From: Todiramphus chloris collaris
Lineage: Eukaryota; Chordata; Aves; Coraciiformes; Alcedinidae
Assembly (NCBI GenBank): GCA_025345505.1
Contig: JANVCC010000030.1
Coordinates: 14,084,006 to 14,148,005, forward strand
DNA length: 64,000 bases
Reading direction: 5' to 3'
The translations under genes were made by a program, and so were the position numbers. Below the pieces are notes generated by a model. That model was given only the letters and a program-made list of their open reading frames with translations. It was not told the DNA's origin and did no database searches. Below are positions 25,601-37,619 of the stretch, in pieces. Every line of letters starts with the position of its first letter. The stretch's first letter is position 1.

Positions 25601-26360
25601 GGGGCACAGGTGATGCCATATGTCTTGTAGGATTATTTCTGCAGCAGAGGGTGAGACATGGTGCTCAAACCAGAGGACCCTGGTCCGGCTACTGTAGTCA
25701 GAGGGCTTGGGATGCTGTTGGCACTCAGGTGCCTGGCACAGCCTTGCAGGGTCTCATGGCTCATGCCTTTCCCTTAGGCTGTTGTGAGGTCCCAGGGGCT
25801 GAGCTGAAACCTACAGGCTGTAGTTTGCAGCCAGCCCCTGCCCCTGGGCACAAGCAGGCTTGATTTAAAATGTGAGCCAGGGTATCATTTTCCCTGGGGC
25901 ATGTGAAGCAGAGCAGTGCCTCAGGGGCAAATCTCCCAGGAGGTGTGTGCCTGGAGAAGGGCTATCACCCTCCCAGCTCTTGGAAATAAGAACCACGTGC
26001 CTCAGGCAAATTACTGACCTTCCAATCCCTTCTGATCTGCCTTGTGACAGCCTCCCACCCCCAGCGTGCACTGTCCCCCCATGTCCCCTTTCAAGGGACA
26101 GGGTGCCAAGGGTAAATCTCCATGGTGGGCTATGTAGAGGCACAACCTTGGTCCAGGTCCCCCTGTTTCAGCAGGGATCTTTTGGGATTCACACACAGCA
26201 GGGCTGGGCCCCAGCTGAGTGGGAAAGGCTCACTTTACCCTAGGGGAAAAAAAATGTCAGTTTGTATTTTTGTCTCGGTGTGGCCTGAAAGTCGAAGTCT
26301 TCCCTGCAGCTAAAAAAACTCTGTGGTCAAGCTGCTGGAAGCCTTTTGTGACTGAATGTG
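19640..26360. other. Intergenic interval upstream of TFRC
   Basis: No open frame here shows family motifs plus matching splice sites. The first few hundred bases are still CpG-rich and could start a divergent non-coding transcript. No tRNA, rRNA or retroviral gene was recognised. Confidence 0.5.
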
Positions 26361-26371
26361 TAGATGTGAGA

Positions 26372-26463
26372 AGAGCAGATGATCCTAGTCTGGCAGGGGG
26401 GTTGGACTCTCGATGCCCTCCAGAGGTCCCTTCCAACCCCCACCATTCTATGATTTTATGATT
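26372..26463 (+). mobile_element. CR1 LINE 3' end fragment
   Basis: It has the conserved CR1 tail: GGTTGGACT, then CCCTCCAGAGGTCCCTTCCA and CCATTCTATGATTTTATGATT. The final ATTCTATGATT/TTTTATGATT pair is the short terminal repeat typical of CR1. It is a 5'-truncated copy, with no coding part attached. Confidence 0.88.
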
Positions 26464-28214
26464 CCGGCTCCCTCCCCCACTTCTCCAGTGAAGAGCAGGC
26501 TGGTCTTTGTTCTTACCTCCTGACTTTTAGTCATCCTTGGCCCACAGGGGATGGGTCAGCAGGGTCTGTTTCCAGCACCAGCCTCTCCTTTAGCTCTGCT
26601 TGGCTCAGTCTGCCCACAAGAATAGCTCGGGGGGCTGCTGAGCCCGCTGCATTGCTGTAGGCACCCGTTTCAGCTCCCTCCTCAGCTGGGTGCCATTGTG
26701 GGTTTTGTTGGTTATGATTACCCCTCTCTGGAGAAAGCACCTTTCTTTGCCTGTGCACGTCCCAGCAGCTTTTGTGGCTCCCTCCAGATGTGAATTTGGA
26801 GGTTTTATTTTTTACGCTGTGATGCAAAAGGAGCAAAGAGGCCTGTGGCAATGACCTTCTCTCCAGAGGAACTGGTGCTGCCCCAGACCTCCCTCTCCTC
26901 CTCCTCCTTGTCTTGGAGCCCATGGTGAAACACCTTCTGGCTTCTATTTATCCCTCAGCAGGGACTTGGGGAAAGAATGGAGACCCAGGAGAAAGACTTG
27001 GCCAGGGCTGAGCGTTGCTTTGCTGTCAGTGAGGAAAAGCTGGTGATGCTGGCCCCCCACCACCCACTGCCTCATCTCCCTGCACCCCACTGGGTGCTGC
27101 AGGGTGCTTTGCTTGCAGGCACGGGTGCCAGACAGGTGGACAAAACCACTTGGCACCCACACATCTATGCCTCCAGTACGGGCAGACACACATGTACATC
27201 CACACATACATCTCTGTCTGCATGTGCACCCAACACAGGTGTTCACCCACCTCTCTGGGCACCTCCTCTCCCTCCTGCCCCTCTGCCTGCTGCCTACCAG
27301 AGCAAGAAGAAGCAGGCAGCAGGGTGGGAGAGCTCACCTGGCACCCTGATGTGGATCTGGCACCGGTGCAGGTGGCAGGAGGGGAAGGAAGGTGTTTTTC
27401 TTGGTTCCCACTCAGGACACTTTCCACCTCAAACCTGCGACAGGAGGCAGCATCACTTGGGGACAGCCTTGACCTTCTGAATAAGCCCCACTGAGAGCTG
27501 AGGGCTTTTCCCTGATGAGTGGGGCTGACCCACGGCCTCTGTGGGTGTCCCCGTGGGGTGGCCGATGCTGGTGGGTGGGTGTTGTGGAGCTGGGAGGGCT
27601 CGGGGCCATGAGGGAAGCAGCACCTCCCTTCTACAAACACACCGTGTCTCTGCTGCCTCTCTGGGAAAATATTTTTCTGTCTGAGGCAGGGCTTTTTAAA
27701 AGCCTCAGCTTTTTCACCTGCGAGCTTCTTGGAGGAGGCAGACGAGTACGAAAATAAAACTTTCAACCAAAACAAACGCCCACAGCCCACTCCAAGTGTG
27801 TTTTTACCTCATCGTTCTCAAAAAGCAAACATCAGCGGCGATGTGCAATATTTTAGGTGGCCGTGGCAGAAAAAAGCCCCTCTGTTTTTCGAACACGGTG
27901 CCCTTTCATTCAGAGGTTGGCGTCGGCTCTGAGAAACCCGCGGCATTTCGCTGGGATGCCCACTGGAAACTCTGCCGTTGCCTTCCAGCAGCAACATCCT
28001 TCTTTGCATCTGAAGCTTCAGAGCAGGGAGGAAGCGGCGCCCGAGGGTGTTGACTGCGGTATTTCCGCAGGATCCCCCCAGCCGGGTTGGGGACCACCGC
28101 CCGTTTGTTCATCCCCTTTGAAGGAGACAAAGCCCCTCACCATGCTGAGCCCCACGGCTCGGTCGTTTCCTCTTTGGCCAAGCGTGACATTGTCGGATGT
28201 GGGGCTGCTGTGAG

Positions 28215-29295
28215 GAAAAGCAAACAGAAAGCAACAAGGAAGGCCAATGGCCTCTTGGAATTAACTCCGTTAAAAAAAGTAAAAGAGAACAAGAAGGACT
28301 GCTTCAAACACATCCATGGCAGAAGGAAGAATAGGGAAAATGTGGGCCTGCTTCTGAGTGAGGTGGGAGCCCTGGTGACAGAGGCCACAGAGGAGGTGGA
28401 GTTACTGAATGCTGCCTTTGCTTCAGTCTTCACTGCTAAGACCAGCCCTCAGGAATCCCAAACCCTGGAAATAGGAAAGGAAGTTTGGAGGGAGGAAGAG
28501 TCTCTACTGGTCAAAGAGGATTGTGTTAGAAATCACTTGGGTAAACTGAACACACACAAATCCATGGGCCCCATTGGGATGCTCCCAGGAACTGGCTGAT
28601 GTTGCTCTACCACTCTCCATCATTTCAGAAAGATCATGGAGAATGGGAGAGGAGGAAAGCCAATGTCACTCCAAGTCTTCAAAAAGGGCAAGAAGGAAGA
28701 CCCTGGAAATTACAAGCCAGTCAGCCTCACCTTCATCCCTGGAAAGGTGGTGGAGCAGATCATTCTGGAGGTCATCTCTAAGCACATGGAGGAAAAGAAG
28801 GTTATCAAGAGTAGCCAGCATGGATTTACTAAAAGGAAGTCAAGTTTGACTAATCTGATAGCCTTCTACGATGGTGTGACTGAATGGGTGGATGCAGGGA
28901 GAGCGGAGGATGTTGTCTACCTTGACTTTAGCAAGGCTTTTGACACTTCTCACATGACGCCCTTGTGGGTAAGCTCAGGAAGTGTGGGATGGTGAGACGG
29001 GTTGAGAACTGGCTAAACAATAGAGCTCAGAGGGTCGTGATCAGTGGCACAGAGTCCAGTTGGTGACTGGTAACTAGCAGTGTTCCCTAGGGGTCAGTTC
29101 TGGGTCCAGTCTTCTACAATAACTTCATCAATGACCTGAACAAAGGGACAGAGTGTACCCTCAACAAGTTTGCTGATGATATGGATCTGGGAGGAGTGGT
29201 TGATAGACCGGAAGGCTGTGCTGCCATCCAGTGAGATCTGGACACACTGGAGAGCTGGGCAAAGAGGAACCTCATGAAGTTCAACAAGGGCATCC
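28215..29295 (+). pseudogene. CR1 LINE ORF2 fragment (broken reverse transcriptase)
   Basis: Translated pieces match the linker and reverse-transcriptase part of avian CR1 ORF2. An N-terminal stretch (LLNAAFASVFTAKTSPQES) is followed by [38 protein letters not shown] and [10 protein letters not shown] at about 28917-28946, then FADD at 29169-29180. The pieces fall in different frames, with a stop at 28597-28599 and later shifts, so the copy is dead. Both the endonuclease end and the 3' tail are missing. A plausible source of dispersed repeat signal, not a gene. Confidence 0.92.
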
Positions 29296-29459
29296 CCTTT
29301 GGTCACCTGTGGGGCTTGAGACTCTTGGGCAGGAGCAGCAGGACCAGTCCCCCAGGAGCACTGGTTTGGAAGCGTGATTGAGGCTATGGCTTGGGTGATA
29401 AGCAAGCCCATAAGGACAAGCTGTTCCATTCTTGAAGGCACACCCATCCCAGCTCACTG

Positions 29460-29565
29460 CAATTTATATACACTAAGATCCTATGTAGTATATAAAGTCA
29501 TATACATATTCATAGATGTGTGTGTATATGTTATGTATGGCTCGTCCATCTCTATATATATGGCC
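29460..29565. repeat. AT-rich simple sequence next to the CR1 fragment
   Basis: TATATA, TGTGTATATG and related steps cluster here in otherwise GC-rich sequence, soon after the CR1 fragment ends. No function is implied. Confidence 0.5.
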
Positions 29566-31385
29566 AAACAGTCTCAGCAGTTTTGGGAAGAGGCATTTTG
29601 CTGACATAAATAGCAGAGTTGGTCCACGAAGGGTCTGCACGCAGGTTCCCTGGGGGGTGACCACTCTGGGTGCTCTGGGACAGCCATGGTGATGCCCTCA
29701 GTTGTGCCAACATCCCAGTTCTCTCCCCAGCCTGGTTCTGCAGCATGGGAGCCTGGTCAGAGTGGCAGCATCTGTGATGGCACTCAGAATTGCCTGGGGA
29801 GGGGGCAGAAAGGTCCCTGGGGGAGTCACCAGGGCTGTGAGCAGGAGCTGGACCCGCAGCTGGGCAGTGTTTCTGAGAGCTGGGGCTGGTGGGGGGCAGG
29901 GCATGGGGGGATTTTGCCCATGCACCCTCTGCACTACTTCTGCCTCCTGAGAGGGTGAGGGAGGGGACGATGAGACATCCGGGGGCTGGCTTTTCCGTGA
30001 AGTGGTGTGCTCTTCTGCTCAGTGAAAATCCCCAGCTCTGCTTTACATTTGCACCCATGGGGGAGCCGATGACACAGCCCTCACTGGCAATGACACCCTC
30101 AGCATGCTGTATGCTGCCAGTCTTGCCCTGCCATCGCTGCCCCATGGCCACCCTGCTGGCGTGTCCCATCGCCCGTGGCAGGCCAGGGGGCTTGGGGCTG
30201 GTGTCTTGGGCAGGAATGATCCTTACCCCCTTACACTGGAAGAAGGAGGCTTTTCCCTGCCCAGGAAGGGAGACTGAGGCCAGCAGGACCTGTACCTCAC
30301 TAACTGGGAAGGGGTGGATTTGAGGAGGGCTATTGGTCTGCCAGGGGGTCCACACCTTGTGCCACCCCATCTGTGCTCTTAGGAAACCCGTGGAGCTTTT
30401 CCCTGCCAGGAGAAGGGGACTCACAGCGGTCTGGTGTCCCAGCCCTGAAGTAGCCCCCCCTCTCTTGCTGCTCCCTCCCATCTGTATCTCCCAGGGACAG
30501 TGGCTCCCACCCCACCGGCTGCCTTCCAGGGCAATCAGTGGGGAGCACACAAGCTTTATCTGCAGGCCAGCCATGGGCAGGGCCCCCCGACATCCCTATC
30601 AGCGGGGCGGCTCCAGACCTGGGGCTGAGGGGAGCCAAACCCATCCCTGCTGTGCTGGGGCCAGGGCTGGGGGCACTGCCATAACCCCAAGCTGACCACT
30701 GCAAGGGGATGCTCGAGAGGCCTGGGACCCCTCTCCAACCCTTTGGTGAAGGTGACGCTGCAGGATTTGCAGGGGTCCAGGCAAGGTTGCGGCCCTGGGC
30801 ACTTGTGCGTTGTGGCCGGGTATGTAACGGTGTGTGGCAGCAGCCTTGTGTGACTGCCAGCAGGATCTGGCCCCCACATCCACTTCCACCAAACTCAGCA
30901 GCGGTTTCCTCACCAGCTATGCTTGCGGGGGCCGGGGGCAGGGGGGCCAGACGGGGCCAGCGCCCTGGGAAAGGCTTTCCTGTCCCTTTCACAAGTCTGG
31001 TTGACCTCCATGTTTTATTTGTTTCTCTTGAGTTGCGTCCACGCTTCTGCTTCCAGCAGCTCGGCTGGGTGCTGCCGAGACATCGTCGGGGATGCAGCCT
31101 CTTCCCTAAAGTCCTGGGGTCGGGGTGTTAGGGTCATCTGGGGTCGTGCAGAGAGTGGACATCCCTATGATGAGGTCCCCATGGAGTGTGGCTTTCTCCA
31201 GAGGTGGGTGCCAGGGACGCACCCATTGCCCTTGGGGTGCTGGTCCTGCCTGGCACAGGGACAGAGCAGAGCGAGGGAAGTCCCTTGTGAAAGGGAGCTT
31301 CCTGACCACTCCATCCTGATGAGCAGGGTCTGTACCTCTGTGTCCTGGGACAGCAGTGACCATGGAACACCAAAAGCTCTGGGTG
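29566..31385. other. Intergenic interval, no recognised gene
   Basis: It contains a 340-codon minus-strand open frame (30574-29552) of low-complexity composition, without a recognisable domain or splice context. I do not call it a gene. No zinc-finger DHHC motif (expected if ZDHHC19 were present) was seen. Confidence 0.45.
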
Positions 31386-31391
31386 AAGGTT

Positions 31392-31397
31392 TTTATT
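31392..31397 (-). terminator. Polyadenylation signal of the unrecognised membrane-protein gene
   Basis: AATAAA on the minus strand, about 47 nt after the TGA at 31446-31444. Such a short 3' UTR is plausible and supports the last-exon call. It could also be a chance hexamer. Confidence 0.5.
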
Positions 31398-31443
31398 GTC
31401 TGCTTGTCTGGCTGGACCACAGCCTGAGCTAGGTGTGAGGTTT

Positions 31444-33952
31444 TCACTCCTCTGTGTCTTCAACATCTACTGCTGCCCCAGGCTCTGGGTAGGAGAGAAG
31501 AGAGTGTGGTGAAATGTGTTTGGCCTCCTCCGAGCTCCTACCAGACCTTTGAACAAGGATTTTCCTTCCCCACCATGTCCTGGCCATGAGGAAGCTGGTG
31601 ATGGTTGGCTAGGAGCTCGCTGTGGCCATGGGGGTTGGCCCCTCCGGCCACCTTCCTTGTGGTTACAAGGAATTAGAGACAGATGGAAAACTGTCTAAAA
31701 CCCCATGGAAATACTTGCATTTTCAGTGCTTTTCCAAGTATTGGGAAACGCTGACAAAGCAGCAGCGTGGGCGATGCAGGCATGCTGAGAGGGTCCACTT
31801 ATTTTTTTGGGGGGGGCAGGATTTCAATGGACAGACAGTTTTGTTTAAAATAAAAAAGCTAACTGAGCAAATGGGGAGATTTTCCAGCACTGCCCCTGCC
31901 CCCCCCCCCCCCAGCTTCTCAGGACAAAACAGTCCCCTTGGTGCTGAGGGGGCTATGACACTTTAAACCACACCTGCCCTGGGCTGCTGGGTGTGTGGCT
32001 CCCTTCATGCTCCTCCATTTTCTTCTCTGCTGAAGGGATTTTGGGCAGGAAAGGGGTTCCCTGTGCCCGGTGCTGCTCTGCTCTGGAGCTCCTCAGGGCT
32101 CTGGGACTGATGTCAAGCTGGTGGGGCTTGCCCGAATCCTTGCGTGTTCCCCCCATCCTGCCCATGCCAGGGGATGCTCACTTACTTTTGGTTCCCGCCT
32201 GTGCTGCCGGCTTTTGATGTGTGAAGAAGGCTGTGTGAAGAAGGGTAAATGGGGTAGAATGGTGGCCATGAACCTGGTGGCCACAGGATGGCCTAACCCA
32301 AGAGTGGACATGAGCTAGAATACGGAGGGAAGTCAAGGGAACTTTGGGCTCCTCCATCCTGCTGGATTTCCCCTCTCCACACCCATCTCCATGAGCTCCT
32401 GGGACAGGTTGGAGCAAGCGAGTCGCAGGCACGTCCAGTCCTGCCAGGGCAGGGAGGGCACAGGGCTGTGGGCTGCAGGGGCAAGAGCCAGGGAGGCAAG
32501 AGCCATGCCCCTGGGAGGCAGCTCTGGGGTGGTGACACCCAGTCCCACAGCAGGACACTGTAACAGACATGCCCTGTCTCCATGTGGGCTGGGGTACAGT
32601 GATAGGGCTGGGGGCTCAGTATAGGTGGTGGTGGGTATCACCAGCTCAGCCAGCACCAGAAGGGGATGGAGAGGGGAGTGTGTGCAGAGCTGGACACCCC
32701 CCTCCACCCCGTGCATGTGTCTGCATGTGTGGTGAGAGCAGCTCAGACAGAGAATTGATATGTGGGGCTGCCCCCCTGCTCTGGACTTTGGCTCCAGCCA
32801 TATCCTGCAGCCCCCTCCCAGGCCAGGCGAGGCAGGGGTGTGCAAGGGGTGTCTGAGTGCACAGGGCTGGGTGTGCAGCGTCTGTGTGGACAGGGGTATA
32901 GGGTGCAACACAGGGCACTGTGTGTGCCAGGCACGGTGTACTCGGATAGGTGTAGGGTGTGGAGTGTAGCGGCTGTGAGGAGTAGGGATGGGCGTGCAAG
33001 GTGTAATGTATAGGGACGGGTGTATATGGGGTGCAGTATATGGCTGAGAAAGCAAACTGCAGATGAGGTTTACAGGGTGCAGTGTGCAGGGGCACAGTAT
33101 ATAGGGCAGGATTGGGGGTATACAGAGTGTAGGGACAGGGGTACAGGGCTTGGTGAAAGGGGCTGAGGGGTGGGGTGGGTAGGGCTGGGTGTGTGCAGCA
33201 CCTCAGATGGGTGCAGAGCCCCCTGGGCTTCCTCGCATCCCTCACCTTGACAGAGTGGATGGAGTGGGGGTGGTGGAGGACATGTGGCCTGATGTCACGG
33301 TGGCATCTGCACTGGCAGTGTGGTCTCGCTGTTCTACAGAGCCTCTGCTTCAGCTTGACTTCCCAGATCACTGCTGCAGGAGACATGGGGAGACTGTGAT
33401 CTCCCAGCTCTAGAAGCCACTCTGCCATGGACCAGCCCCTGCTCCCCTGTCACCCCACCTGGCTGGAAGATCTCCAGAAAGATTATGCTGAGGAGGACCA
33501 AGCCGGTGAGAGCCAGGAGGAAGAGGATGGTGGTGGAGCCGAGGACCAGCAGTACGAAGTGCAGAGCCATCTGGCCACACCTGAAAGTGGGGGTACAGGG
33601 AGGACAGCGCCAGGGTCAGGCCCTGGAGCTGCTGTGGGAGAGGCAGAGAGTGGGCAGAGAGCCTTGGGGTGCTCAGCCCTAGGGGCTGCTGGATCTGGGT
33701 GGAGGTGGGGAAGAGGGTGCAGATCCAGGCTGTTTGAGCTGATGCCAGGCTCTGGCATCTCGAGGACACTGGTGTGAACCAGCAGCTCTGCTGCCTTGTG
33801 TTCCTGGGATAGGTTTCAGCCTGTGGCTATGGTGTGACTTACAGGAAGGAGACCATCCAGGTCAGGCAGAGGGTGATGAAACAAAGCGGGATGAGAATCT
33901 CCCTGGTGAGCTGGGCAGCTGCAGAGTCCTGGCCTAGCAGGCTGGAAGGCAT
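31444..33952 (-). CDS. Unrecognised small two-helix membrane protein (predicted, 5 coding exons)
   Basis: I do not recognise this gene. Exons: 33952-33843, 33580-33459, 33370-33246, 32230-32186, 31482-31444. Phases agree and the sum is 441 nt, or 146 residues. The ATG has A at -3. Donors include GTAAGT after exons 1 and 4; an AATAAA lies about 50 nt past the stop. Residues 19-37 (ILIPLCFITLCLTWMVSFL) and about 43-72 are strongly hydrophobic. The tail has four Cys and seven His between 89 and 116, then basic residues (IKSRQHRREPK) and an acidic end (VDVEDTEE). The first three exons are well supported. The fourth (45 nt) and fifth are weaker. The last acceptor is ambiguous: using the CAG two bases upstream gives the short end SLGQQ. 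The gene lies divergent to SLC51A. Confidence 0.6.
32850..33170. repeat. Degenerate minisatellite in the intron of the unrecognised gene
   Basis: Variants of GTGTATAGGGACAGGGGTA and GGGTGCAGTGTG recur at roughly 30-40 bp. The array lies in the predicted intron between exons 33370-33246 and 32230-32186. One minus-strand frame stays open through it from exon 3 down to 32646, encoding Tyr-Thr-Pro-rich repeats. Confidence 0.7.
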
Positions 33953-33954
33953 GC

Positions 33955-34110
33955 TGCTCCCACGGCAGCCACAGCGTAACAAATCCCCCCATTCCATTCC
34001 CAAGGCAACCACAGCATCCCCCTCCTCCCCTGGCAACAGCAGCATTCCCTCCTCCCTGCCCCCCCCCCCCCTCCTGTCCCATTCCCATGGCAGCTGCAGC
34101 ATCCTGCTCT
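33955..34110. repeat. Short minisatellite upstream of the membrane-protein start codon
   Basis: Four relatives of CCCATGGCAGCTGCAGCATCC start near 33959, 33998, 34026 and 34084, with a run of 14 C at about 34059-34072. The array directly abuts the predicted start codon, so it would lie in its 5' UTR or promoter. Confidence 0.6.
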
Positions 34111-34429
34111 CACAGCAGGGTGCAGGGGACACATTTTGGGATGACGGTGCCACCCGGCTTCAGAAGATGCCCACTGCCACAGGGGCACAGGCTGGGGGCT
34201 TAAAGGTCCCTTGGAGACCCGGTACAAAACCAGTGCTCATTTTCCTTAGGGTGCTGGGAGGACACCAGGAGCGGTGGGTGCCCCTGGGTCTCGTGAGGAT
34301 GCTGGGATCCGCCTAGGGCAAGGCTACTCTGCTCCCACACCCAAGGCCCTAGCTTCCCACTCCGTGTGCCCCCTCCAGCCCCTACCCCAGACCTGGGCTC
34401 TGCTGCTGTCCCCGGAGGCCGAGGCGCCG

Positions 34430-34980
34430 AGCCGGGGTGCTGAGCGCCGGGCAGACCCTGCCCTCTAGTGTCCTGGGAGCTGCTGGGAGCGCAGCTCCTG
34501 CCACGGCCTGCAGAGCTGTGCGGGATTTGGCAGGCCGCCCAGCGCCCCCCAGCATCACCTCCCACCCGGGCACCGCTGCCGAGGGGACACGAGGGCGCGC
34601 CCCTGGCACGGCGGGCACCCCTGGCACCGCGGGCCCGTCTGCGGGCTGCCCGAGGCGCTGCGCTGGCAGCATCACAGGAGCCCTGCTCCTCAGGCCTCGG
34701 GGACGCGCAGGCGTGGGTGCCGCTGGCCTCTGCCCGCTCCCGGGGTCGGTAACCGGGAGGCCGAGGCGCTGGCGTGGCCGGGGCGGCTCGGGGGGGGGGG
34801 GGGGGGGGGGGTTACGCCAATGGGCGCCCGCGGCGGCAGCAGAGGGAGGGCAGTGCTGGAGCCTGCTGGTTAAACTGGAACGGGGCGCGGCGGCCTCCCC
34901 GCAGTCCCTGCCCTGGGGACTCTGACCCCGCAAGTCAGAGAGGGGAGCAGAGGCGGGTGGTGCTGAGCAGCCCTGTAGCT
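34430..34980. promoter_or_regulatory. GC-rich promoter region of SLC51A
   Basis: G+C- and CpG-rich block ending just before the SLC51A start codon. It lies between SLC51A (plus) and the unrecognised gene (minus), so it could serve both. It includes a 22-G run at 34790-34811. I see no TATA box and no clear FXR inverted repeat. Confidence 0.6.
34790..34811 (+). repeat. Run of 22 G
   Basis: A perfect G homopolymer about 200 bp upstream of the SLC51A start codon. Such runs form G-quadruplexes and are error-prone in sequencing, so the true length may differ. Confidence 0.95.
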
Positions 34981-35012
34981 GCTGGGACGGAGCCGGGCAG
35001 GAGCAGAGCAGG

Positions 35013-37532
<2,520 letters not shown>

Positions 37533-37596
37533 AAGCCCCAAGCCAGAGGGATCTCTGAAGCTGCCACCAGCCCAGAGGGACTCTTGTCTGGCACTG

Positions 37597-37602
37597 AATA
37601 AA
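37597..37602 (+). terminator. SLC51A polyadenylation signal
   Basis: AATAAA 65 nt after the TGA at 37530-37532, followed by T/G-rich sequence. It fits a short 3' UTR and supports exon 10 as the terminal exon. Confidence 0.88.
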
Positions 37603-37619
37603 TTTGTATCCAAGTCTTG

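Noticed and set aside
26531-26923. 130-codon minus-strand open frame beginning with a basic stretch
   Set aside because: I considered a gene or transposon fragment, but found neither a domain nor clear similarity to CR1.
27026-27790. 254-codon minus-strand open frame
   Set aside because: No family motif, mixed low-complexity composition, no splice or promoter context.
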